DNA from: Chloroflexota bacterium
Lineage (GTDB): Bacteria; Chloroflexota; Limnocylindria; QHBO01
Direction: 5' to 3'
Length of the DNA stretch: 64,000 nt
Assembly: GCA_038040195.1 (NCBI GenBank)
Contig: JBBPIR010000002.1
Span: 175,227 to 239,226 of the forward strand
In this document: piece after piece, positions 47,901 to 55,701 of the stretch
Layout of the letters: every line of letters starts with the position of its first letter
How positions within the stretch are numbered: position 1 is the stretch's first letter
Translations under genes and position numbers: made by a program
The notes under the pieces: model-generated
What the model saw: only the letters and a program-made list of their open reading frames with translations
What the model was told of the DNA's origin: nothing
Database searches by the model: none

Positions 47901-48432
47901 CCTCGTTGCGCCGGACCTGGAGTGACTTCACGCCGGCCGCTTCTTCGAACAGCTGGCGCCGTTCGTCCGGGCGCAGGGACAGCGCCGCATCGACCGTCCC
48001 CTGCCCCACCACGACCAGCTCGTTGGCCCCCAGTCGCCCGGCGGCGAGCAGCTCGACCACGTCGCGCAGCCGTGCGCGGGACCCGTTGATCAGGTACTCG
48101 GGATCTCCGGACCGGTACGCCCGGCGCGTGATGGTCACCGACTCGAACTCGATCGGCAGCCAGCCGTCGTGGTTGTCGAGGGTGAGGGCAACCTCGGCCA
48201 TGCCGATCGGCCGACGTGCCTCGGAACCGGCAAAGATCACGTCATCCGCGCGCCGGGTGCGGAGTGACCGGTTCGACTGCTCGCCCAGCACCCAGCGGAT
48301 CGCGTCGGCCATGTTGCTCTTGCCGCTGCCGTTGGGCCCGATGACCGCGGTGACCCCGGGCTCGAAGGTGAACCGAGTTGGCTCGGCGAAGCTCTTGAAG
48401 CCGTGGAGACGGAGCTCCTGCAACCGACTCAT
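44971..48432 (-). CDS. smc: Chromosome segregation protein SMC
   Basis: A 1153-aa condensin ATPase. Walker A GPNGSGKSNMADAIRWVLGEQS lies at 32-39, followed by long coiled coils rich in Ala/Glu/Arg, a hinge near 500-640, then the ABC signature LSGGERALAGVALLFAML and Walker B FCILDEVDAALDEAN. ATG 48432 overlaps the rnc stop (ATGA). The open frame continues upstream into rnc but is unrelated to SMC. Confidence 0.97.
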   Translation of the reverse strand: MSRLQELRLHGFKSFAEPTRFTFEPGVTAVIGPNGSGKSNMADAIRWVLGEQSNRSLRTRRADDVIFAGSEARRPIGMAEVALTLDNHDGWLPIEFESVTITRRAYRSGDPEYLINGSRARLRDVVELLAAGRLGANELVVVGQGTVDAALSLRPDERRQLFEEAAGVKSLQVRRNEALSRLAQARDNLTRVSDLVRELRPQVRRLALQAEHQEAHDRLGSRARALVLEHHARRGQVLQSSLGEARRRAAAVTADIEAERAAQATGRQAVEQAEERYWAGERASGQASSDWETAREAVIRAEGRHDSLVERDLDLAAEADRAGRELTELTAEEPIAGEPSSAGRTDPLRDSASAAQQLWHEAAERAREADRELLAAEEALATLLGREADRLAETGHAAERAAVTAARRERLERERTAAETAFTAASATVAGLADVLRVAAVELEGAEARMTLAAEQRETAAAEATRAGVALAELEERAARIKSDLAELEAAGDDATNDLVERLRADGWTTLRDGLRPVPPGVALAVAAVLGDVERAFLWRPGADAAVADTSGDAHLVRPANGMPPGREAALGAVGATQTLAEVLGERVAPDVLHRTVVAPGIEALLEGWPRLPDGWAAVTLSGDLADARGVVTVRGRAGELRAPPGRAARRAELASHAARLEADLGAARERQATANAALQRSSSAADAALAAVDAARIGRRRADEEAATADGRLARVNDERDALVAELAALPATLAIPVLPTDLERELAGLEAAALEARARRDTATAERDAARDAWHRAVLAADAQDSETVDRRTTDARHAERVDQLEQRLARLTAEREGLATGLAEATSTLTAARAAEESAADARSRAEEARATERETLLDAERQRGGGSGRLAELEGTRQEVVAEVSRLDEALAGLDRERELSLEGLPEPAGAEAAGEDDRPTPENLADDELADEMRKTRRTLQQIGSVNPFAIQEHRELSTRLEELSAQETDLRGAAESTEALIARLDLEIGQQFQAAFAAIGQRFDEYCQLLFAGGSATLELTEDAESEAPGGIEIAVRPPGKRLQRLAMLSGGERALAGVALLFAMLSVNPVPFCILDEVDAALDEANITRFADALRRLAQTIDFVVITHNRATIETADTIYGVTMTDAAVSRVLSLRLADLPVEVSA

Positions 48433-49130
48433 GGCGTCCCCGCGGCCAGGTGGTCGAGGGCGGCCTGTGCGGCCTGCTCCTCGGCCCGTTGCCGGCTGCT
48501 GCCGTTCCCGGTTCCCAGGGACTCGGTGCCGACCACGACCTCCACGGTGAACTCCTGGGCGTGCGCTGGTCCCAGCGATCGGACCAGCCGGTATGAGGGA
48601 CGCGTGCCGTGCTGTCGCTGGCTCCACTCCTGCAGCCGGCTCTTGGCCGATTTCGGGGTGTCGGCATCCGAGGGTGCCAGAAGCGACGCGAGAAGCGGTG
48701 CGAAGGCGGCCTCGGTCGCCTCCAGGCCCTCGCTGAGATAGATGGCCCCGACCAGGGCCTCGAACGCACCCGCCAGCAGGGACGGGCGTCGCGCGCCGCC
48801 CGCCTCGACCTCGCCGCGGCCCAGGAGGAGGTGCTGGTCGAGGTACAGGTCCCGGGCCATGCCGGCCAGCGCGGCCCGGTTGACCATGGCGGCGCGGTGG
48901 GCGGTCAGGCGCCCCTCATCGGCCCCCGGAAAGCGCGCATACAGCAGGCGGCTGGCGATGAGGCCCAGCACGGCATCCCCCAGGAACTCGAGGCGCTCGT
49001 TGTTGCCGGCCACCAGGCCCGGGTTCTCGTTGGCGAACGAGGCATGCGTGAATGCCTGGCGGATGGCGTCCGGGTCATGAAGGGCGATGCCGAGTTGCTC
49101 ACCCAGTTCGTGGATGGTGGGTGAGGTCAC
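48429..49130 (-). CDS. rnc: Ribonuclease III
   Basis: A 233-aa dsRNA endonuclease. The catalytic signature NERLEFLGDAVLGLI, then AALVGAIYLSEGLEA, and a C-terminal dsRBD (RLQEWSQRQHGTRPSYRLV ... GSSRQRAEEQAAQAALDHL). It processes rRNA precursors and possibly the rpsO-pnp hairpins. It lies 9 bp after acpP, matching the widespread acpP-rnc-smc order. Confidence 0.97.
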   Translation of the reverse strand: MTSPTIHELGEQLGIALHDPDAIRQAFTHASFANENPGLVAGNNERLEFLGDAVLGLIASRLLYARFPGADEGRLTAHRAAMVNRAALAGMARDLYLDQHLLLGRGEVEAGGARRPSLLAGAFEALVGAIYLSEGLEATEAAFAPLLASLLAPSDADTPKSAKSRLQEWSQRQHGTRPSYRLVRSLGPAHAQEFTVEVVVGTESLGTGNGSSRQRAEEQAAQAALDHLAAGTP

Positions 49131-49139
49131 GGGGAGAAC

Positions 49140-49382
49140 CTACTGCTGGCGTTCCTCGATGTACTCGACGGCATCGGAGACCTTCTGGATCTTCTCGGCA
49201 TCCTCGTCCGAGATCTCCATGCCGAACTCTTCCTCGAGGCTCATGATGAGCTCGACCAGGTCAAGCGAGTCGGCGTTCAGGTCCTCGACAAATGCCGCCT
49301 CCGGCGTCACATCGGTTTCTTCAACGCCGAGCTGCTCAACGATGATCTTCTTGAGCCGGTCGAACGTGGTGCCGTCGGTCAC
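49140..49382 (-). CDS. acpP: Acyl carrier protein
   Basis: An 80-aa ACP for fatty-acid synthesis. The phosphopantetheine serine is S39 in [19 protein letters not shown]. The acidic four-helix composition is typical. GTG 49382 overlaps the nusB stop by four bases. A TATACT hexamer inside nusB (about 49519-49525) might act as an internal promoter, but it lacks a -35. Confidence 0.95.
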   Translation of the reverse strand: MTDGTTFDRLKKIIVEQLGVEETDVTPEAAFVEDLNADSLDLVELIMSLEEEFGMEISDEDAEKIQKVSDAVEYIEERQQ

Positions 49383-49810
49383 CCTTCGTCTCCCTCAGGT
49401 GTTGATCTTACCGCGCTTCGGAGGACGCCTCCGACGAGTCGGGCGGCCGAGTCCCCGGCGTAGGTTTGAGCGAGAGACACGGCGTCCCGGATCGTCCCAG
49501 CGCTCGGAATCGCGGCGGAGTATAGCACCTCAAACAGGGCACTCCGGAGGATGGATCGTTCGACTCGGCCGAGCTCCGAGATGGGGATTCGCGGGGCCCG
49601 GGCGGCGATCTCGGCGTCCAGCGCGGCCTGGTGCCGGACGACCCCCGACACGATCGCGCGAGCGTGCTCAACCAGGGCAGGCTCGGTCCCCCAGTCGGCC
49701 GCCAGGCGCTCGACCGCAGGCCCCGCCTGCTGGCGCGGGAACTCGGCCTCGAAGAGCGCCAGCAGGGCCAGGCGGCGGGCCCGCAGCGACGCCCGCTCGC
49801 GGCGTGCCAC
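49379..49810 (-). CDS. nusB: Transcription antitermination protein NusB
   Basis: A 143-aa all-helical protein acting with NusE in rRNA antitermination. N-terminal [38 protein letters not shown], and [25 protein letters not shown]-like C-terminus match the family. GTG 49810 lies 2 bases after the plsX stop; the open frame upstream is a shadow of plsX. Confidence 0.92.
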   Translation of the reverse strand: MARRERASLRARRLALLALFEAEFPRQQAGPAVERLAADWGTEPALVEHARAIVSGVVRHQAALDAEIAARAPRIPISELGRVERSILRSALFEVLYSAAIPSAGTIRDAVSLAQTYAGDSAARLVGGVLRSAVRSTPEGDEG

Positions 49811-49811
49811 C

Positions 49812-50876
49812 CTAGGGTGCAGGTTCCACGGGTACGGCGGTCTTCTCCTCGGCCGCAACCCCGAGCGGCGCCTCGCCGAACAGCCCCGGGTGGCGGCGGC
49901 TCCAGTCCGCGATGACGGCCGGCATGTCCACCGCTGCCGCCTCGGAGCCGACGCGGATCGCGTTCTCGACCATCCGCGCCTTGGCTCGCCCATGGGTCAC
50001 GATGCTCACCCCTCGCACGCCGAGCAGGGGTGAGCCTCCGAATTGCTCGTAGTCGAACCGATGCCGGAGCCGATCGATCCCGGGCCGCAGGGCCAGGACG
50101 GCCAGCGGCGCCACGAGGCCCCGCAGGAGGTCCTCGCGGATGGAGCGAAAGATGTACGAGGTCAGTCCCTCGGTGAGCTTGACCATGACATTGCCGACGA
50201 ACCCGTCACACACCACGACGTCGGCCACGTGACCCGCCAGGTCGTGGGGCTCGACGTTGCCAACGAAGTGCAGGTCGGACGCCCGCAGGCGGACGTAGGC
50301 CTCGCGCGTCAGGGCATCCCCCTTCTCGGGCTCCTCCCCGATGTTCAGCAACGCGACCCGTGGCGACGCCACGTGGAGGACACGCTCCGCGTAGAGCGAC
50401 CCCATGGCCGCGAACTGGACCAGGTTGTGCGGCTCGCAGTCCACGTTGGCCCCGACGTCGAGGAGCACCAGCGGGCCGGACGGGGTCAGGAAGTAGGCGG
50501 GCAGGGCCGGCCGGTCGATCCCTTCCAGGCGTCCCAGGCGGAAGATGGCGGCGGCCATGGTCGCGCCGGTGGAACCTGCGCTGACGACCGCATCGGCCTC
50601 GCCGTCCCGGACCAGGTCGGTGGCCACCCGGATCGAGGACCGACGGCGGCGGATGGCGGCAGCCGGTGACTCCCCCATCCCGACCACCTCGGGCGCGTCG
50701 ACGAAGGAGACGCTGGCTGGCTGGCCGCGCCCGAACTCCGCCACTTCGCGCTCGATGCGCGGCACGTCGCCGACGAGGATCACCTCATCGGCATGCGTCG
50801 CGGCGTAGTTGATCGCTCCCCGAACCACCTCGCGCGGGGCGAGGTCGCCGCCCATCGCGTCGACCGCGATGCGCAT
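49812..50876 (-). CDS. plsX: Phosphate acyltransferase PlsX
   Basis: A 354-aa acyl-ACP:phosphate acyltransferase starting phospholipid synthesis. It has IAVDAMGGDLAPREVVRGA, VVSAGSTGATMAAAIFRLG, LLDVGANVDCEPHNLVQFA, LLNIGEEPEKGD and CDGFVGNVMVKLTEG. rpmF-plsX-acpP clustering is classical; here nusB is inserted between plsX and acpP. Confidence 0.96.
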   Translation of the reverse strand: MRIAVDAMGGDLAPREVVRGAINYAATHADEVILVGDVPRIEREVAEFGRGQPASVSFVDAPEVVGMGESPAAAIRRRRSSIRVATDLVRDGEADAVVSAGSTGATMAAAIFRLGRLEGIDRPALPAYFLTPSGPLVLLDVGANVDCEPHNLVQFAAMGSLYAERVLHVASPRVALLNIGEEPEKGDALTREAYVRLRASDLHFVGNVEPHDLAGHVADVVVCDGFVGNVMVKLTEGLTSYIFRSIREDLLRGLVAPLAVLALRPGIDRLRHRFDYEQFGGSPLLGVRGVSIVTHGRAKARMVENAIRVGSEAAAVDMPAVIADWSRRHPGLFGEAPLGVAAEEKTAVPVEPAP

Positions 50877-50886
50877 CCGGCGGCGG

Positions 50887-51090
50887 CTAGCGGCTGCTCT
50901 CGGTCGGAGTGGGCGCCGGCGGGGGCACCACCTCGCGGCCGTTGTGCCAGCCGCAGGTCGGACACACGGTGTGGGCGCGCTTCAGCTCGTGACAGTGGTC
51001 GCACTCGACCAGCGTTGGGGCGCGCAGCGCCAGATGGGCGCGCCGTTCACCCTTACGCGACTTCGAGACCTTACGTTTGGGGACGCCCAC
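50887..51090 (-). CDS. rpmF: 50S ribosomal protein L32
   Basis: A 67-aa L32 with GVPKRKVSKSRKGERRAH and a zinc ribbon made of CDHCHELKRAHTVCPTCG. A short Pro-rich tail follows. GTG 51090 has AGGAG upstream. It has its own TATACT promoter in the gap after yceD. Confidence 0.95.
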   Translation of the reverse strand: MGVPKRKVSKSRKGERRAHLALRAPTLVECDHCHELKRAHTVCPTCGWHNGREVVPPPAPTPTESSR

Positions 51091-51126
51091 GCGGCACTCC
51101 TGTTGGACCTAGGTTGAGGACGCCGC

Positions 51127-51132
51127 AGTATA
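51127..51132 (-). promoter_or_regulatory. -10 element (TATACT) of rpmF
   Basis: TATACT on the minus strand, about 37 bp before the rpmF GTG; the predicted leader of about 30 nt contains the AGGAG site. No clear -35. Confidence 0.5.
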
Positions 51133-51160
51133 GACGCGGCCTGCTCCGGTCACCACCGCC

Positions 51161-51691
51161 TCACTCGGAGGGTGGCTTCCAGTCGGCAAGGGGCGCCAGC
51201 CGCGGATCGATGGAGGCTTCCGCATGCTCGTGCGCCCCATCCTCGAGTCGCCGTCCGCACACCAGGCACAGACCGCGGCAGTCTGACCGGCACAGCGGAT
51301 GCATGGGCTCCGCCAGCAGCAGCTCATCGGTCAGGACCTGGGCCAGGTCGAGCTCGTGGTGGGAGTCGATGCGCGCCACTTCGGCGTCAGCCGGCCCGAT
51401 GACCAGGCCCGCCCCGGTGGTGGGATCGACGCTGGGCAGGAATTCCTCGCGAATCACCACCTCGACCGGTTCGTCGAATTCGTCGAGACACCGGATGCAC
51501 GTCCGACGGGCCAGCGTCCGAACCCGCCCATCGACCACGATACCCCGATTCGTGCGCAGCAGCCGCAGGCTGCCCAATAACCGCCGTCCGCCAGGCGCGG
51601 TGGGATCGGTCCAATCCAACGGGCCAAGCTCGACGGTCCGCCCTGCTCCAGCGGGCTCGCGCAGCAGACCCGCCACGCTGAGGCGGGTCAC
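51161..51691 (-). CDS. yceD: YceD family protein (DUF177)
   Basis: A 176-aa DUF177 protein, linked in plants and bacteria to 23S rRNA/large-subunit accumulation. It has RTLARRTCIRCLDEFDEPVEV and a C-terminal Cys cluster CRSDCRGLCLVCG. GTG 51691 (VTRLSVAGLLREP) overlaps the upstream coiled-coil gene by four bases. The yceD-rpmF pairing is conserved. Confidence 0.9.
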   Translation of the reverse strand: MTRLSVAGLLREPAGAGRTVELGPLDWTDPTAPGGRRLLGSLRLLRTNRGIVVDGRVRTLARRTCIRCLDEFDEPVEVVIREEFLPSVDPTTGAGLVIGPADAEVARIDSHHELDLAQVLTDELLLAEPMHPLCRSDCRGLCLVCGRRLEDGAHEHAEASIDPRLAPLADWKPPSE

Positions 51692-52206
51692 CCCGATATC
51701 GGCGTGCCGACTGCGCGTTCCGGTTCGGGCTGGATGGGCACGGCGTCGAGCGTGCCCGATCCCCGCCGCTGGTCGAGCATCTCGATCCCGTGCTTGATGC
51801 TGGTCAGCGCCTTGGTGACCTCCCCCTCGAGGCGGATCAGGACGCCGGTCGCGTATTCGTCGGCCCCGTGTCTGACGTCGCCGGCTTCGCGGTTGGCCTG
51901 TTCGAGGATCTCGCCGGCGCGCTGCTGGGCCAGCCGGACCAGCTCGCGCTCCTCCAGCATCTGAGCGGCCTGCTCTTGGGCACGCGCGATGATCGCGTCC
52001 CCTTCCTCGCGGGCGTGCTCGACGATCCGGCCTGCCTCCCCAGTGATGCGCTGGGCCTGCCGGACCTCCTCGGGCATGGCGACCCGAATCTGGTCCACCA
52101 GCTCGAGCACGGCTCCCTGGTCGACGACCACGTTGTTGGTGAGTGGGACCCTCGTCCCGGTGGCGACGAGCGCTTCCAGTCGCTCGACGAGGAACAGGAT
52201 GTCCGT
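51688..52206 (-). CDS. DivIVA-like coiled-coil protein
   Basis: A coiled-coil protein (about 172 aa) of a family found beside coaD/yceD in Chloroflexi and Firmicutes, usually annotated as DivIVA-like or ATPase-related. The N-terminus (DILFLVERLEALVATGTRVPL) and VDQIRVAMPEEVRQAQRI are diagnostic, followed by an Ala/Glu/Arg-rich coil (about 55-135). The conserved N-terminus lies upstream of the first GTG (52131), in a frame with no ATG, GTG or TTG. The GGAGG at 52215-52219 sits 8 nt before ACG 52206 (2 nt before ATC 52212), and ACG-Asp-Ile-Leu aligns with the usual Met-Asp-Ile-Leu. A non-AUG start is therefore proposed. Confidence 0.8.
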   Translation of the reverse strand, partial: TDILFLVERLEALVATGTRVPLTNNVVVDQGAVLELVDQIRVAMPEEVRQAQRITGEAGRIVEHAREEGDAIIARAQEQAAQMLEERELVRLAQQRAGEILEQANREAGDVRHGADEYATGVLIRLEGEVTKALTSIKHGIEMLDQRRGSGTLDAVPIQPEPERAVGTPISG

Positions 52207-52236
52207 GACGATGACCTCCGTCGGCGGTTGTCGGCG

Positions 52237-52242
52237 ATTCTA
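52237..52242 (-). promoter_or_regulatory. -10 element (TAGAAT) before the DivIVA-like gene
   Basis: TAGAAT on the minus strand, about 17 bp upstream of the GGAGG site. A start near 52230 would leave only a short leader carrying this ribosome site, supporting initiation near 52206 rather than at GTG 52131. Confidence 0.5.
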
Positions 52243-52268
52243 CACCGGGCCGCGGATGTCGTACATCG

Positions 52269-52754
52269 TCATACCGACCGCTGGCGACGCAGCGCCGCAT
52301 CCACGCCGGGTGGGACCATGGGCGAGACGTCGCCCCCGAACGCCGCCACTTCCTTGGCCAGGCTGGATGACACGTAGCCGAACTCCAGCCCCGTCATCAG
52401 GAACACGGTGTCGATGCCGGGCGCCAGGCGCCGGTTGGTGTGGGCCATCTGGAGCTCGGCCTCGAAGTCGCTGATCGCGCGCAGGCCGCGAATCACGAAG
52501 GCCGCCTGGTGGCGCTTGGCGAACTCCACGGTCAGCCCGTCGAAGGCTTCGACCACGACCGATGGGCCTAGGTCGGCGACCTCGGCCACGATCAGGGCGA
52601 CCCGTTCCTCCACCGAGAACAGGGGGGTCTTGCGCGGGTTGCCCAGGACGCCGATGACGAGCCGGTCGAACACCGCCGCCGCGCGCCGAATGACATCCAG
52701 GTGGGCATTCGTGATCGGGTCAAACGAACCGGGGAAGACGGCGACGCGGGTCAT
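52269..52754 (-). CDS. coaD: Phosphopantetheine adenylyltransferase
   Basis: A 161-aa coenzyme A biosynthesis enzyme. It shows VAVFPGSFDPITNAHLDVIRRA (HxGH-type TNAH), VVVEAFDGLTVEFA, RGLRAISDFEAELQMAHTNRRL and the C-terminal YVSSSLAKEVAAFGGDV. ATG 52754 follows GGAGGAGGAG and overlaps the rsmD stop as TGATG. The rsmD-coaD pair is common. Confidence 0.96.
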   Translation of the reverse strand: MTRVAVFPGSFDPITNAHLDVIRRAAAVFDRLVIGVLGNPRKTPLFSVEERVALIVAEVADLGPSVVVEAFDGLTVEFAKRHQAAFVIRGLRAISDFEAELQMAHTNRRLAPGIDTVFLMTGLEFGYVSSSLAKEVAAFGGDVSPMVPPGVDAALRRQRSV

Positions 52755-53290
52755 CACTCCTCCTCCAGGAAGGTCAGGGCCGTTTCACCGAAGCGCCGGT
52801 TGCGGGTCGGGGACAGCCGCAGTCCGGACGGCATCGGCGTGCGCCAGAAATGCTTGACTACCACCAATCCCCCGGGCGCCAAGTGCGGGATGAGCCGCTC
52901 GAGCGGCAGGTCGAGTGTACGCTCCGCGTAGGGCGGATCGAGGATCACGACCTCCCATGCCGGGTCGGTGGCCGTGGACAGGAACGCGAGCACGTCCGCG
53001 GCGTGGACGTCGGCTCGGTCGCCGAGCTTCGTTCGCTTCAGGTTTTCCCGGATCGCGGCCACGGCGGCCCGGCCACGTTCCACGAACGTCGCGCTGGCGG
53101 CTCCCCGGGACAGCGCCTCGATCCCGACCGCTCCGCTCCCCGCGTACAGGTCCAGGACGCGCGCATCCAGGATCCGGGCGCCGATGCTCCCGAACAGCGC
53201 TTCCTTGACCCGATCGCTGATCGGACGGGTGAGCCGGTCCTTGGGGGCGACCAGGAGCTGGCCCCGGGCCGAGCCGGCAATCACTCGCAT
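52754..53290 (-). CDS. rsmD: 16S rRNA (guanine(966)-N2)-methyltransferase
   Basis: A 178-aa SAM-dependent methyltransferase. Motifs are VIAGSARGQLLVAPKD, RPISDRVKEALFGSIG, VLDLYAGSGAVGIEALSRGA and the catalytic DPPY in VVILDPPYAERTL. It follows recG by 10 bp. Confidence 0.95.
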   Translation of the reverse strand: MRVIAGSARGQLLVAPKDRLTRPISDRVKEALFGSIGARILDARVLDLYAGSGAVGIEALSRGAASATFVERGRAAVAAIRENLKRTKLGDRADVHAADVLAFLSTATDPAWEVVILDPPYAERTLDLPLERLIPHLAPGGLVVVKHFWRTPMPSGLRLSPTRNRRFGETALTFLEEE

Positions 53291-53300
53291 CCCCGCGGCC

Positions 53301-55427
53301 TCAGGCCGCGTCGCCGGAGGGGTCCGGCGGGGCGAAGGCGCGTTGCTCGCGGACCAGCTCGGGCCGCCCCGTCAACGTGGGATCGGAGCCGACCAGCGAG
53401 CGGGCCAGGGTCCGTGCGCGGCCCGCCAGCTCGAGGTGGCGGGGATCGAAGAGGGACGCCACGCGCAGGGGTGGGAGCCCGGACTGGCGCGTGCCCAGTA
53501 CGTTGCCCGCGCCCCGCAGCTCGAGGTCAGCTTCGGCGATCGCGAAGCCGTCGCTCGACCCGCGGACCACCTCGAGCCGTTGCCGCGCCACGTCATCGAC
53601 GGCATCCGACACGAGGATGCAGAAGGACCGATGCGGGCCGCGCCCGACGCGGCCGCGCAGCTGGTGCAACTGGGCCAGCCCGAAGCGATCTGCGTCCTCG
53701 ATCACGATGACCGCGGCGTTGGGGATATCGATGCCGACCTCGATCACGGTCGTGGCCACCAGCACGTCGGTCACCCCGCCCGCGAATCGCTGCATGGCCG
53801 CTTCCCGCGCGGTCGCCGGCTGCTGACCGTGGACGAGGTCGATCCGGAGGTCCGGCAGCGCGGCCCGAATCCGTTCCGCTTCAGCCTCGGCGGACGCCGC
53901 GGTCAGCGCGTCACTCTCCGCGATGAGCGGCACCACGACGAACGTCTGCCGGCCGGCGCGCGCTTCCTCGGCGATGAATGACTCGATTTTCGGCAACGCA
54001 GACCGGTCGCGCAGCTCGGTCCGGATCGGCTGCCGGCCGGGCGGTGAGTGGCGGAGGGTGCTGATGGCCAGGTCGCCGTAGACCGTGAGCGCCAGCGTGC
54101 GCGGGATCGGCGTCGCCGTCAGCGCCAGCATGTGCGGCTCGAGGTCCGCGGCCTTGGCCTGCAGGGCGGCCCGCTGGGCGACCCCAAACCGGTGCTGCTC
54201 GTCCACGACCGCCAGCCCCAGGCGCTGGAACGTGACGCCCGCGCTGATGACGGCGTGCGTCCCCACCACGACGTCAGCCTCGCCTCGGCCCAGGCGGCGG
54301 TGGATCCTGCGCTTGTCGGCGGCCGGCAGGGAGCCTGACAGGAACTCGGCGCGCACCCCGAGGGCCTCGAGCAGGGGGGCCAGCCCGTCGTGATGCTGTC
54401 GGGCGAGGATCTCGGTGGGGGCCATCAGCGCCCCCTGCCAACCACCCCGGCACACGACGGCGAGGGCGACCGCCGCGACGGCCGTCTTGCCGGAGCCGAC
54501 GTCGCCCTGCAGGAGACGCCGCATGGGCTCGTCGCCGGCGAGGTCGGCCGTGACCTCGGCCACCGAGCGGGACTGGTCGGCGGTGAGCCGAAACGGAAGC
54601 GCGTCGAGGATCTCGGCCAGCGTCTCGACCGACACCGTGATGGGCGGCGCGCGCCGATGCGACCGGGCGGCCGCCGCCTGGGCCAGGGTCAGCTGGAGGC
54701 CCAGGAGCTCGTCAAACGCCAGGCGGTCGAGCGCCGGCTGGAGGTCCGCCATGTCGTCGGGGAAATGCGCCGTCCGGATGGCGAGCGCCAGATCGACCAG
54801 GCCGACCCGCTCCCCCGGCCGCAGCGGGTCGACCACCGCCGGCAGGCACCGATCGAGGACACGGGCCAGCAGCTCGCGGACCCGGCGCAGGGTGACCCCA
54901 CCCACCAGCCGATACACGGGCACCACCCGGGCGGTGTGAACCGACTCGCGGGTGGCCGGCGAGAACTCGGGATTTGCGAACTGCATCCGCCACCCCTGGG
55001 CGGCGACCTTGCCGCTGACCACGATCTCGTCGCCGGCCCGCAGTCGGCGCTCGATGAAGCGCCGGCCGAACCAGATGGCCTCGGCGCTGCCCGAGGCGTC
55101 GGAGAGCTGGGCAATGGTCCGCGGCGGGCGCCGACCGAATCCGGGCTCGGAGCGGATGTCCTCGACGCGCACGCGTGCCGACTGCTTGTGTCCGGGGTTG
55201 AGGTCGGCCAGGCGACGCAGGTCGCTGAAGTCGTCGTAGCGGAACGGGAGGTACAGCAGGGCCTGGCGGGGGGTGTGAATCCCGAGCCGGATGAGCGTGG
55301 CCAGGCCGCCGGCCAGCTCCGGCAGGACCTCGCGGATCGGTTGGTCGAGACGCTCCGAAGTGACGGCCCGCGGCGGGATCCCGGTTCGGCGAGCGGCGGT
55401 CGCCGAACGCCGCGGACCCGATTGCAT
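53301..55427 (-). CDS. recG: ATP-dependent DNA helicase RecG
   Basis: A 708-aa branch-migrating helicase for stalled forks. The wedge domain (LGIHTPRQALLYLPFRYDDFS, GRRPPRTIAQLSDASGS) precedes the motor with GDVGSGKTAVAAVALA (Walker A), VVDEQHRFGVAQR, ALTATPIPRTLAL and GRVGRGPHRSFCIL. ATG 55427 lies 6 nt after a TACGAT -10 and is preferred; upstream frame overlaps rpmB on the other strand and is spurious. Confidence 0.96.
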   Translation of the reverse strand: MQSGPRRSATAARRTGIPPRAVTSERLDQPIREVLPELAGGLATLIRLGIHTPRQALLYLPFRYDDFSDLRRLADLNPGHKQSARVRVEDIRSEPGFGRRPPRTIAQLSDASGSAEAIWFGRRFIERRLRAGDEIVVSGKVAAQGWRMQFANPEFSPATRESVHTARVVPVYRLVGGVTLRRVRELLARVLDRCLPAVVDPLRPGERVGLVDLALAIRTAHFPDDMADLQPALDRLAFDELLGLQLTLAQAAAARSHRRAPPITVSVETLAEILDALPFRLTADQSRSVAEVTADLAGDEPMRRLLQGDVGSGKTAVAAVALAVVCRGGWQGALMAPTEILARQHHDGLAPLLEALGVRAEFLSGSLPAADKRRIHRRLGRGEADVVVGTHAVISAGVTFQRLGLAVVDEQHRFGVAQRAALQAKAADLEPHMLALTATPIPRTLALTVYGDLAISTLRHSPPGRQPIRTELRDRSALPKIESFIAEEARAGRQTFVVVPLIAESDALTAASAEAEAERIRAALPDLRIDLVHGQQPATAREAAMQRFAGGVTDVLVATTVIEVGIDIPNAAVIVIEDADRFGLAQLHQLRGRVGRGPHRSFCILVSDAVDDVARQRLEVVRGSSDGFAIAEADLELRGAGNVLGTRQSGLPPLRVASLFDPRHLELAGRARTLARSLVGSDPTLTGRPELVREQRAFAPPDPSGDAA

Positions 55428-55451
55428 GGCTCGATCGTAGCGTGCTAGCAT
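55422..55451 (+). promoter_or_regulatory. Promoter of rpmB
   Basis: TTGCAT (55422-55427) and TAGCAT (55446-55451) are 18 bp apart on the plus strand, 59 bp before the rpmB ATG. The -35 overlaps the recG start codon, and the recG -10 lies within the spacer. Confidence 0.55.
55434..55439 (-). promoter_or_regulatory. -10 element (TACGAT) of recG, leaderless
   Basis: TACGAT on the minus strand ends 6 nt before the recG ATG, with no ribosome site. It is nested within the oppositely oriented rpmB promoter. Confidence 0.5.
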
Positions 55452-55509
55452 CGGTCCAGTCCGGCTGCCCGTCGGTGTGGGCGCCGGCTTCTTGGTGAGT
55501 GGAGGCCGA

Positions 55510-55701
55510 ATGGCCCGCGTCTGCGACATCTGTGGCAAGCGACCCATCACCGGCTGGAACGCGCAGTCGGTGGGAATGAACCGCAAGCGCGCGGGGCGTC
55601 GCTGGTTGCCGAACCTTCAGAACCTGACCGTGGTCCGCAACGGCCAGCCGGTCAGCGTGCGCGCCTGCTCCCGCTGCCGGCGCACCTCCACCAAGGCCTA
55701 G
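55510..55701 (+). CDS. rpmB: 50S ribosomal protein L28
   Basis: A 63-aa L28 with ARVCDICGKRPITGWNAQSV, RRWLPNLQNLTV and CSRCRRTSTK. Two CxxC pairs indicate the zinc-binding (C+) form. ATG 55510 follows GGAGG. It is the only plus-strand gene in this region, divergent from recG. Its TAG stop and the convergent dtd stop share the palindrome CTAG. Confidence 0.96.
   Translation: MARVCDICGKRPITGWNAQSVGMNRKRAGRRWLPNLQNLTVVRNGQPVSVRACSRCRRTSTKA

Noticed and set aside
49515-49530. TATACT hexamer inside nusB as an acpP promoter
   Set aside because: It lies in conserved coding sequence and has no -35; kept only as a remark.
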